From Diphasiastrum complanatum (taxonomy: Eukaryota; Streptophyta; Lycopodiopsida; Lycopodiales; Lycopodiaceae): DNA of 64,000 nucleotides. Numbering within the stretch: position 1 is the first letter of the stretch; the number at the start of each line of letters is the position of its first letter. Where the stretch lies: NCBI GenBank assembly GCA_029204225.1, contig CM055099.1, positions 40,591,131 to 40,655,130 of the forward strand, read 5' to 3'. The notes beneath the pieces were generated by a model that was not told where the DNA came from, did not search any database, and saw only the letters and a program-made list of their open reading frames with translations. The position numbers were made by a program, and so were the translations under genes. Shown here piece by piece: positions 12,241-24,300 of this stretch.

Positions 12241-12314
12241 ACTGTCGAGAGAGAGAGAGATAGCGGAAATAGCGAGAGGGCGAGAGAGCGAGCGGAAACA
12301 GAGGGAGCGAAACG
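12240..12314 (+). promoter_or_regulatory. GA-rich 5' leader of the split host gene
   Basis: The sequence before ATG 12315 contains a GAGAGAGAGAGA run and further GA-rich words, typical of plant 5' leaders. The exact transcription start cannot be placed. Confidence 0.35.
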
Positions 12315-15300
12315 ATGGTGATGATCAAGGTAGATACATCGATTTGTTCTTCGACGTGGCTGTTCAGGAGCAGTTGCATTTCTTGCACAGGATCCCGACA
12401 TTTGTTACGCTAAATGCTTCAATCGTTCTCGGCTTTATGCCCTTTTTTTTCTGTGCGTCGCTTCAACTGTCTTTCTTTCGTTCTTTATCTCTCAATGATC
12501 GTAATCTCCATGATTATGGACATCTTGTTTTCATGTGCATGCAGGTGCGGTTAAAAGATCAAATACAGCCGTTTGATGAGCGTACTTGGAACGTGTCCGT
12601 TTTGTGTGGCGAGGGAGCGCAACCTCTCAGGTGGCTTGCATATGCTGCATGCGCTCGTATGGCTTTCATCACAGGTATGATTTCTTCAGATGCTTGATTC
12701 GCTGCGCTCATTTTGGAATTTAGTAGCTTACAGCTAGTATATGGAAGTCTTTACTACAAGTTATAGGAAGGACGTTTCAAAATAAAATTTCGATTCGCAC
12801 ATCGACCTGTGCGCCTAGCTGAAGAGGCTGCGATTCACTTCAGCGTTGCTATTTTTAAATGACACTTTATCTTGCTCAGTTATGATTTAGTAGCTGCTCA
12901 CGTGTATTCTCAAACACAGGAGATGTGCCAGCGAAGTTTGTCCCTCAAGCTGTCAGATCTCTTGTAAGTTCCATCTTCATGTATTCGATACAGTAAAATA
13001 AAATTTAAGTACCTCTGATTAGAACCTCTTAATATGTTTTGCTACAAAGTATCTTGTTTGTATCATCAGGTATCTGTTGTAAGGTAAATACCGTTTCTTT
13101 CTTAATCACTCACTGCAATTCAAAATTTGCACGTCCGTCTATGCTTAGTTCTTCCAGTACTCAGCTGTTTGCGATTTATGAGATCGATTGTCCTATGCGA
13201 TAAACACAGTAAGAGAGTAATGACCAGAAACGGATGTACTACACATGTGAAGATCAGATCATAACCAGAATGTAACATGCGTAACTGACTCGTTGACAAT
13301 GTAGCCACCGTACTTCACTAAGCCACGTCAGTACCAATGTTTGAAGTATCCCCAAGTTTGGTACCAGCATTTGAAGTATGCCCAAGTTTGTTGTACCCGT
13401 ATGCCACAAAATACACAGTTTGGTAAAAACTACATATGTATCATGGTCTTTAGTCTTAAGTCTTTACGTATTAGTAAGTTATGTTTTTTTTTGTTTCTGC
13501 TTTTTGCAAATTAGCTTGTTTTATTTAAATGTTTTAGCTTATAGGCGTTGTCTTCACCTATTAGGTTTGGTTTTCAAGGTTTCTAGGTAAGGCTAGGTAA
13601 CAACGTTTTTACAGAGCAGTAGTGTGACTCAATTAGCTGGTATGTATTTGTCTATGGACCATGGACCTTTCTTCTCTACGTGTTCTCTATGTGAATGATA
13701 CAACAATGGAGTTGATTTGCTCCTTGAGTGATTGCCTTTGTGGATGATAATGCAATAGTATGTTGCTTCTTTGAACTCCAAGAGATAGCACCACAACCAA
13801 GACTAAAAACATAACCTGTAGTAGATCTTCGGTCTTCCGCATCTCTAACCCAATCAACATCCACACATCCCTATAACTTCAAATCATCCTGTCTCCCATA
13901 GAGAATACCAAACCTCAATATACCCTGGATATATCCGAGTACTCTCTTAGCAGCTTTCCAACGATTCTGCTTAGGCTTAGCCATAAATTGACTAACCATA
14001 CTAATAGCATAAGCAATATTTGGTCTCGTAATAGTTAGATAGATTAAGCTTCCAACAAGATTTTTATATAACGTCTCATCTACATCTTGATTCTCCTCAG
14101 CTTTAGTAAGCTTACATCCACTATCATATGGCATAGAAATAGGCTTGCACTCTGACATATTGAACTTTTCAAGAAGTTCATGAGCATACTTAGATTGAGA
14201 AATAAATAGCCTCTGTGCTACTCTCCATACCTCAATCCCAAGAAAATATTGTAGTGAACCAAGATCTTTCATGTCGAACTCTAACGAGAGATCTTTTTTG
14301 ATACCATGAATCACACCATGATATGATCCTGTAATAACAAGGTCATCCACAGACATCACTAGAATCACAATATGAACATCCCTGATCAAAACATAAAGTG
14401 TAGGCTCCGAACTACTCATCTGAAAGCCAAGCTCCTCAAATTATGTGTCAATTCTCGTGTACCACGCCCTGGGTGCCTGCTTAAGTCCATATAGTGCTTT
14501 GTCCAACTTGCAAACCTTGTCTTCATGTCCTGCTACTATGTATCGCTCTGGCTGCTCCATGGAGACTTCCTCCTCTAGAAATCCATTTAGGAATGCACTC
14601 TTCACATCCATTTGTTGAATATCCCATCCAAACTGAGCTGCCAATGTTAAATCTGTCCTCATAGTAGTAGAATTAGCAACTAGTGCAAAATTTCTTCATA
14701 ATCAATCCCTTCCTGTTGAGCATAACCTTTTGCCACCAATCTTACCTTATGTTTATCTATAGAACCATCTGATTTGTACTTAGTTCTATAAACCCACTTG
14801 CATCCAATGGTTTTACATGTAGGTAATTAAACAAGTCTCCAAGCCTTGTTCTTCATGATAGAGTTGTACTCCTCATCCATAGCTATCCTCCAAATATCCT
14901 CTTTTTCAGCCTCCTTGAAAGTAGATGGATTCTTGGTTTTCAATACTGTGGCCATATATCCAAAGTGTACATCCCCATCCTCATGATGATCCTCTTGTCG
15001 ATCCTGATCTTCATGTTGCTTTTCAAGTCTAGCCGATCTCCTAGTCCCTTGTGTATTGGACTCTTCTTGTTCCATAATGACACCATCCTTGATGGTTTCA
15101 TAGTACCATCTAGGCAATCTTCTACCTTCTGACGTAGGATGCTTCCTGCCTGGTGAAGGGAGGTGAATAAGTATCCCATATACTTGATCTCTCCTTCCTT
15201 TTTCCTTCTCATCAATGGTCCCTCTAGGTACTTGGATTGGTGTAGGGGATACATGTGATGTGATTCAAGCTCCTACAATGACTCATCACACAAGATAGGA

Positions 15301-18300
15301 ATTCCTCCATCTTGCTTCCTATCATAAGATATCTCTGTATCTTTATGAGATCTATCCTCATCGAAGATCACATCCTTGCTTATGATGACTTTCTTACCCT
15401 CCAAGTCATACAACCTGTATCCCTTCTCTTGACTATTATATCCAAGGAATAAACACTTGGGTTGTCTTAGAATCCAATTTGCTCCTTGAATCCTTAGGTA
15501 TGTGAGCATAGGCAATACTTCCAAAGACCCTTAAATGGCTTACATATAGTTTTTGTCCCGTGTTGTAGGACTTCGATTCAAAAGATAAACCGCCGTCTTA
15601 ACTGCTTCACCCCAAAACATATTTGGAAGATTCTTACTCTTGAGTATACTCCTCGCAGTTTCCACTATAGACCTGTTTTTTCTTTCTGCAACTCCATTTT
15701 GTTGAGGCATGTTCGTGCTTGCAAATTGTCTCTTTATACCATGATTATTGCAAAACACTTGAAATTTTGTAGAAAGATACTCTCCCCCCGAGCGAAATAT
15801 CTTGATTTGTCTATTTGTTTCTTTCTCCACTTGTGTCTTAAACCATGTGAAATACTTGAATGCTTCACCCTTATTCTTGAGAAGATAAATCCATGTCTTC
15901 CTAGAATAGTCATCAGCAAACACCATGAAGTAACTTGCTCCCCCATAAGATTGAGTTCTCATAGGACCACACAATTTCGTATGAACAAGTTCTAGAACAT
16001 TTCTCGCCCTGAATGTACTAGATAGAAATTTCTTCATATGATGTTTCCCTAAGACACAAACTTCACAAACCTTGTGATCAGAAACAACTTAACCATGTTG
16101 TATTTCCTCAAGACTTGTAGACTTTTAATTCAGATGTCCAAACCTTTCGTGCCATAACTTACTCACTGATCCAATATCTGCAATACTCAAATGATGATCT
16201 ACCACCTGAGCCTGAAGTTTGTACAAGCATCCTGCAAGTATGCCCTCAATTACTAATTCATTATCCTTCCTCTTGATGGGACACTGCTCTTCATCAATCT
16301 ACACCACCATATGTTGCTTCATAATAGCTGATACTGAGAGTAAGTTTTTCTTGATTCCTGGTACATAAAGCACGTCCTTTATGTCTCCAATCTTCCCTGA
16401 AGGTAGTTGAACCTGTTCTTTTCCAACTCCTTTTATATCATATGCGTAGTTGTCTCCCAACTTCACATTTGATCCATCATCTAATTTTTGGAAATTAGAT
16501 AGCCTAGGGGTCATGTTTTGAAGCTCCTGAATCATAAACCAACACTCCCCTTCCTTCGAGAAGCCACCAGAAGATGTCAATGTTGAAAACAATTCATATT
16601 CCTCAAGGTCCAAGGCACCAAACTTTGTATTAAGCCCTTCTTCTTCAACAAAATCCCCATCTTGCTTCTTCTTGAACTTCTTGTGCTAGCACTACTTTGC
16701 ATAATGCCCTGATTTTCTGCAAACAAAGCAGTTTCCCTTTTGAACTACTTTCTTTCCATCTTCTAATCGATTTCATTGATTCTCCTCCATATCTTGCTGC
16801 TTCTTCTTCTTCTTCTTCTTCTTTCCTTGCAAGCCTTCTTGGAACTTTGTTCTTGCTTCTTTGCTAGGAATGCTTGCTCCTTAAAATCATCCATGTTGAC
16901 ATTGTTTTGTCACCTCATTTCCTCTTGTGGCAGTATACCATTTAGTTCATCGAAAGAAGGCCTCGTTTCTCGTAATGATAGCATCATCACAAAGTTTGGA
17001 TACCGATACTAAATTCTGAACACTTTCTCCAGTGGAAATAAGTTGCCCTCTTAGATCTTTCACCCGAGTAAAGTAGTCCGTTACTGTTTCACCTATACCC
17101 ATCTTCAATGTAGCTTATTAGTCAAGAACAAGATTCGTGGCTGATTCACAGTTTCATACAAGTTCTTTAGATATCCCCAGCCTCCTTGGGTCCAGCAGCA
17201 ACTCTGATGTGAGGAATGATCATATCTCTAACTGACAAATTGATGATATGATGTGCTTGTCTTCTTCACCTCAGGTACTCCCGCGACTCCCTGTCAGTGG
17301 TAGGAGGTATCTTGACAATCTCCCAATACTCTCTATCCTGGAGAATATTTTGCATCTTGAACTTCCATATGCTGTAATTTGGTTCATCGAGCTTGCTAGA
17401 CTCCGGCAACACAACATCATTCAGTCCTGCCATTGTACTATTCCTTAGCAACTTGATTTTCTAGCAATCGGTATCTTTTCAGACTTTAGAGATTTTACTT
17501 GTAACACTGCAATCTGATCTGATTCTCGCCAGTGATTAGCCTGTTTCCAGCAAACTACCTCCAGCGATGAGGTTTGTTTTGTAGACAACAATTAGGTCAG
17601 TCAACTCTGATCTCCCAATAGGACTGATTTCCCAACAACCAGTCAGCAATCTGTTCCTCCAAACCTCTTTTGCAATCCCTTTCTCTCACCAAAAAGCCTA
17701 CTCTGATACCATGTCAGAATTTGATCTACAAATTCTAGATGGAGTTTACTAGTCCTACTAGCACTCACAAACCAAAATCAGCATAGGGATTAAAGAGAAC
17801 ATAGATTGTAGAAAAATTGAGCAAAGCTCGAAACATTGGAATGAAATTGTGGTGGGGCGCCAACTACTTTCTCTAATCTATGTGAAAAGCTAAAAGCATA
17901 AAGCAAATAGCTAAAGCTATTTTGGGTAAAGACCCAAGATGTATTTCTAAGTGGTAAAACCAAATCCTATTCTAGTAGTAGTGCGCCCACCTCCATGCAT
18001 GACTAAAAAATGACTTACTAAAAAGGCCCCTATTATAGCACGCAGGCATGGCCTAAATCACACTAAGGGGTACCAAATAAACATTAATTCCTTAGAGTCA
18101 ATTCTCTCTTGTTTTCTGCCCCATCGCCCCTTGCCTTCTTTTTGTTTGCTTCTATTGGCCCCTTAGGCCTCTCTAGGTCGCTACTCAGCCTCTCATTTCT
18201 TGTCCGTTGCTACCTCTATTATCTCTTTGATTTCCATTCTTGCCCTTCCATTGAATTTGCTACTTGCCCCCTTAGTCTTCCCCTTGCTTCCCTAATCTTT

Positions 18301-21300
18301 TCCATTGCTACCGTACGCTCATTTTGTCACTGCCCTAGTGCATCGCTATCCTAGTCTTTTCATTGCTGCCCTACTCAATCCATCGTTGCTTGCCTGTCCA
18401 CCCTTTTCTCCTTGCTGCCTTAACCCAGTTTCATGATACCTAACTCCATTCTTCGGCCTCTTCTCTTCACATGATCTTCAAGCACAACTCGATGATCATA
18501 CGGTCAAAATCAACGACAATTATGTGACATATAATCCCAAATGACTAGTTTGCAAGCATGCTTTATTATGCAAGGGTACTAATTTCGACTGGTCTCCACT
18601 TTGTCAAGATGTTTTTCCACTCTAATGAGACATAAGCAATGCTGTTTGGCAAAGATTTTTTGTTTATTGGATTCTATATTATTGTTTTGATTTAGATCCT
18701 TTGACTTTTTAAATTTGTGACATTGGATATACTCGAATTTCACAAATAGATATGTTTTTTCCACTCTTCAAACTATTCTTGCCACTAATCTTGTTCTTGT
18801 TTTGTCATCTTTTAGTAAGTACTTTATTGTTTTGTTATCAAATTTATTCTCTCGTCGACCGTTGTCTCTATCATTATGGGGATCTTTGCATTCCTAGTCG
18901 TATGGATATTTTTTCTAAGTTTTCATCTGATGCCCATTGTTCTCGGGTCGGTGGTCGCTATGGTTTTTAGAAATCTTTTGCTTGGTTGAAGCCTTAGAAA
19001 TCGTATGGAATCTGATATGGTCACTCTCATTCATAGTTGTATTTTTGTGCTCATAATGAGTTCTCTCATGGTAAGTCTCTTGGGCTTCTTTGGCATTGGC
19101 CCATTCCACATCTTCACTAACTTGATATCTCTATGGATTTTATTTTGGGTAAACGGGTACATTTTCTTTTTGTGAATTCTACCCTTACATCCGAGTTATG
19201 TGCTCAAGGAAGATGTGACTACCTTTGTACCTTTAGTATTAGAGAAAATTGTCAACTTCCTTTGACATCAGCTGAGAAATTGTATGGTTTTTGAATATCT
19301 GGTACGTTGGAAAGGAAAGTCACATGGTGAGGACACTTGAGAAAGGGAAGACCTGAACTTTCCTACTTTGCTCCCTTTAGGAGGAGGTTCTTAAAGGGTG
19401 AGGGAATGTATTGTATCTGCAAGAACACGCAAAGACTAACTTGAGGTGATGATATTGCTATACGAGATGGAATGTTGGTCTGGAGCTATAGATCGATTTG
19501 GTGCCACGTGTCAGTATCATGTGCAAGGCGACTCTTGTTTTTTTTTTTTGGTGATCCTTGTTAGTACGCTCAACTGACATGTGTTGATGATCCTAAGGCT
19601 TGTACTATGTATATAGAGAAGGATCTCCTTGGAATGGGTAATTCATTCTATTGAAAGATGGATGGTTCATTCACATGGTTAGGCTAGGATGATAGCTTCT
19701 CTAGTCTTGATTGTAATCATCTTTACTAGAATCGGATAAAGCCATGTGAAAAGAAAACATTAAAGGATATAATGGAAAGAAATGAATATACTACACATGT
19801 GAAGATTAGAATGATGGCAGATTTCAACAATACTGATGGAATGAAGTGACTTGTTGCATTGCTTTTGTTGACTAAATTTTACAAGTATATATAGTCATGG
19901 GATGTGATCTGTTCCTTTCATGATTCAATTGTACCTGCATTATCTAATATATTATTCTAAATATCTTCAGTGAGTTAGACTACTCATTGTATCCAACTTT
20001 CAACAGCTTGCAGCTCATCTAATCCAATCTTAATAATTTTGGCGGTAAAACATAGTCTTTGGATAATTTTTGTCAATTGACTATTGACCTCTTGATCGTT
20101 GCTGAATATTGAAATTTCCAACTTTTTCTCATTACAATCTTCTTTGGGTCCATTTTCCAAAGGGCATCTAGATTTACTAGGTATTCAACTAAGATAAGCT
20201 GTCGTGATCCTTAATTAGATGAAGCCGCATTGTGTATTTTGCAAAGAGATTTTCTTACATATTGACTTGTTATTGGCAATAAGCAAATTAGATGCCCTAA
20301 GCACTATCATGCATGCTCATGGAAGGATGGAAAAGTTCTTGATGCCGACAAAGCAATAAACGAGTTGTTACAAGATGGTGCTCAAGTGGAGATAGATTTT
20401 TCCAGTTAAAACTTTGATGCCTACGCTCTACTTTCAATCACTAAGCAATTCTATCACCCAATAAAAATAACATGTATCATGATGTAGTCATATATTTAGT
20501 GATATTTGTTCGCTAATGTTGAAGGCCTAACATGTCAAATTTGCCTCTTTTTTATTGGGCCTCCTCAATAAGTTCTCTCAATAACCTATATTTTCATGGC
20601 CGAGGTTTATCTGAATGATCTGATGCTTTCTTCCTCTATAAAAACATGCCCATAATCTATTAAAAATTACTGTGTTTTTGGTACATTGGTAGCAATTTAG
20701 TCATTTTATCTTTTTTCATGACGTGAAAGAGCATTAAGGGTTTTTATGTGTTATTGTCTTTGTTATGTGCCGAATATCTTGGATAAATTCAGGGGGGCCT
20801 GAGGCTTTTACTGTCAAGTGGGATGGAAAGCCACCTGCAAAAGTTTTATGGATGCAGGCATTGAATCCAATTGAATTGCTGAAATCTAAAAGTAAGTCAA
20901 TTTTTGGAAATGAATGATTATTCCAGCCCTATTTTGTCTAATATTGAGTAGGTACCATTCATAAACTTTTGACAATTTGTTTTTGCAATATGTCTGTGGC
21001 AAAATTCAGATCATGTGATTTCATTATAGCTGCTTGTATATGTAGTGAGGAGTAAGAACTACATTTATCAGAGAAATTCACCTTTTGTTATCGATGCATC
21101 TCAAGCTATATTTCAATATTTTGCACTTGGGTAGACAAACAAGAAATTGGTGATCTTATGGGTAGATTTTTTTTGAGGATATTTAAACATTTTTCGGTTA
21201 GGGAGTCGGTGTGTGCTAGTCCTTGCTCAAAGACATGCCTTGTTCTTACCATTGGAGCTCTCTCTTTTAAGTGATTCCCATATCCAATGTTCTTGGTAAG

Positions 21301-24300
21301 GCCTTATAAGTAGATGTGGCAAATGAAAAGAATGAGCTATTTATTATCACTGGACCTCTAGACCATATCAGCCCTCGAGGTCTCATTTAGTTTTGACATT
21401 ATGGTTACTTCTTTGTTAATAGGCCCCCCTAATGGAGTTATAGGCTATGTATGCACAATACCTTGGGCCTTGGGCCCTTGGCCTATTATTTGACATTATA
21501 GTCAATGCTTTGGGCACTTGGGCCTCAAGACTCGACATTTTTTTACTATTTCAAAATTCAATTATTTTGGCTAATGTTGATTTTTGGACTCTTAAGCAAC
21601 TAAGTTATGGACTCGGCTCATTACATTCGCCACGTCCATTTTACATTTACTTTACTTTATGCATAAGCAGGCCTTGGGCCCTTTTTTTTTTCATTATTGA
21701 CACTTAGACTATATGGTTGGCCTTGGCCCTTATTTTTCATTATTGGGACATATTACTGGAGAGTGGGGGCCGTCTTGGAGGGCGCACTATTATCCATCCC
21801 AGTTGGGCCCTAGCCACTGGAAGCTTCCTGTTAGGGCTTCTTCTAGGCTATAAGTAGGGAATCTGTGTCATTTGTTACTCATCTGATGATATTGATCTCT
21901 CTCTTTAGTCTCCTTAATCCCTCTTTCCTGCTTTCTAGGGTTAAGTCTTGCTTATGTGATGCTTTCACAGTTTAGCTCTAGATCAGTTGTGGTTTCATTC
22001 GTAACTTGGTATCAGAGCACTTTCCTGAGCAATTGGGAAGTGGTATTTTGCTTTTCGATTTCTTTTCAAATTAATTGGATTTTCGAATTTTTTGTTGTGA
22101 TTTTATTTGCAGGTTACAGGATCTTCTTTTCAAGGGGATGTAATCTGTAATATCTCTCTATCTCTCTTACTGCCTCCCATCGTTGCTCTTCGGCCCTTGT
22201 CTCTCCCACAGACATCATTGGATCTGTTGGTACATCGTTGCCCTATATCTCCTTGCCTCCATCGCAACCTTATCTCTAGCTTGGTCCCCGTCCTTCCTAC
22301 GTTACCTCCTAGCTTAGTTTCAGTGATCACCTCCTAGATGCCTTCCTCTTATCTAGCTCTACCTCCTCCCCTCACTCCATCGCTGAAACGCCTGTCTTCT
22401 CTAGCTGGAATCTGGCTGATCCTACCCACATCTCTGTCTTTCTATTGACCAGCGCTCCTCTCCCCATCCCTCACCTCCAACGCAACTCTAACACTCAGCC
22501 GCTAAGAAACAAATCCTACCCTCTATCACTCATCTGCCTACGTACCTCTTCCTACTTCATTGATCGCTCCTCCATATCCACCCTACTACCTTCTGCCTCA
22601 ACAACTCTGCTTCTCTCATCTTTTCCTACCTTTGAGGGAGCACTTCATCTTTCCACAACTGTCATTGCTGCCATTTCCTGAGCCATCTATTCTTCCTATA
22701 CCTGCCTACTTCTGATTTACTTCAATCTTTCACTTCTCTCTTCTCTCTTCATCGTTGTTCCTAGTTGCCTTGGGGATCTACAGATTGTTGGAAATTTCAA
22801 CCAATCTCCTCATTTTATTTTTGCCGGCTATTGGCAGCATCCGACGTTCTTCTCCATTTCATTTTGATTACATTACCTCTCGAGGTAATCATTGCTGCCT
22901 TTTGTAGTCTCTTTTTACATTACTATTGTTTTAGTGTGATACTGTTTTGTTAAGATCTCATGTTCAATTTCATTCCGTTACGATTTAGAAAAAAATAAGC
23001 AAGGCAAACATTTTGGATCCTTCATTATATGCTTTTCTTTTACGGTTTCTCCTTAACTTGATTCTTAGTTACCTGTCAATATTTGAGTGTATTCTGGTTT
23101 GCCTTTGACTTTGATTCATTTTTTAATGTGATTCTGTTTCCATTTTCTGTTACAACGCTTGGTAAAAAAATAAATTAATAAAAAAAAAAACCACCCAAAT
23201 TATTTGCATCATTGTGTTACGTATTCTTTTTCTTATTTTTGATTTATTTTTTATCATGACTTCTGATTTTCGGTCTCTATCCCCTTTAGATTATCTTTTT
23301 ATTTTTAATAGTGATATACCATCTGAACATATGTTCGACAAATGGGTTACACGTCTTCAGTATTTCTTTGATATTTCTCGGCCAACTTGTCCAGGTCCTC
23401 TTAAGATTCTTGATGCAATTTATCTCTTAAAGGGTTCTGTTAGGTCGAAGTGGTTTGACTATCTCCATTCTCATCCGCCTATCTCTGAGTGGCATGACTT
23501 TCTACCTGTACTTCGTCTTCTTATATTTTCCAATGATGATTCTGCATTTGTTCCTCCTCTCGCTCTTATGAGTGGTATTATAGGTCTCGAGAGTTCTACT
23601 CCTTCTGATTCCCCTCGAGAGCATTCTTCCATATGCGAGGTTCCATTTTCTTGTGCAGGACAAATAGAGATAGAGTCACACATTTCTAGCGATTCACATG
23701 AGGTTGATTCACACATTGCTAGTGATACACATGAGGATTATTCTATATCACAAAGTCTGAGCGAGTTGCCTGATTTACTTGAGATAGTTATTGATCTACC
23801 TGAGCTCGTCATTGTATCCCATAGTGAGTCAGAGTCACATATACAGGTTCCTACTGATGCTGATTCACACATATAGGTTGTGGCTGATATGGTCCTTGAT
23901 ATTGATATAGCATGCTATGATACTATTGACGATGTCGTTGCATGCTTTGATGGTGCTACTGATGTTGTTGCATGCTATGATATTGTTCCATGCTATGATA
24001 TTGTTCCATGCTTTGATACTAATATAGTATGCCTTGCTACTATTGCCGATGTTGTTGCATGCTTTGATATTGTTGTTGAGTACTTTGATGCTACTCATGT
24101 TCCTGAGCGCCACGCTATAGATGTTGTCGCCTATGCTCCTTATTTCGATATTATTCATGGGTTTACGGTTGCTCTTTCAGATGCTTTGGCTACTCCAGTA
24201 GATCTCCATATGGCATATGGTTATACATTTCATGATGGTCCTATTGTATACTCACTAGCTTATTTTGCTGATACCCGTCTAGATGAGTATGCGGTTTTTC

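Larger units (their letters stand above)
13676..17711 (-). mobile_element. Ty1/copia element, 3'-truncated, in a host intron
   Basis: Read on -, the order is PBS (17700-17711, TGGTATCAGAGT), gag, protease/pre-integrase, integrase, RT, RNase H, which is copia order (integrase before RT). Frames are repeatedly broken: 17266-17451 (gag start, [19 protein letters not shown]), 16299-16613, 15540-16037, 15273-15524, 14827-15117, 14441-14662, 13871-14419 and 13676-13864. It ends in RNase H with no 3' LTR found near 13.6 kb, so the end has been lost. It lies in the 7.3-kb intron between exons 3 and 4 of the host gene, antisense to it. Confidence 0.9.

Noticed and set aside
13067-13084. 14-base micro-exon between AG and GT near 13068-13081
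   Set aside because: Its length puts the next exon out of frame with an early stop.
15699-15995. 98-residue + frame in copia integrase
   Set aside because: Antisense shadow of a well-supported integrase domain.
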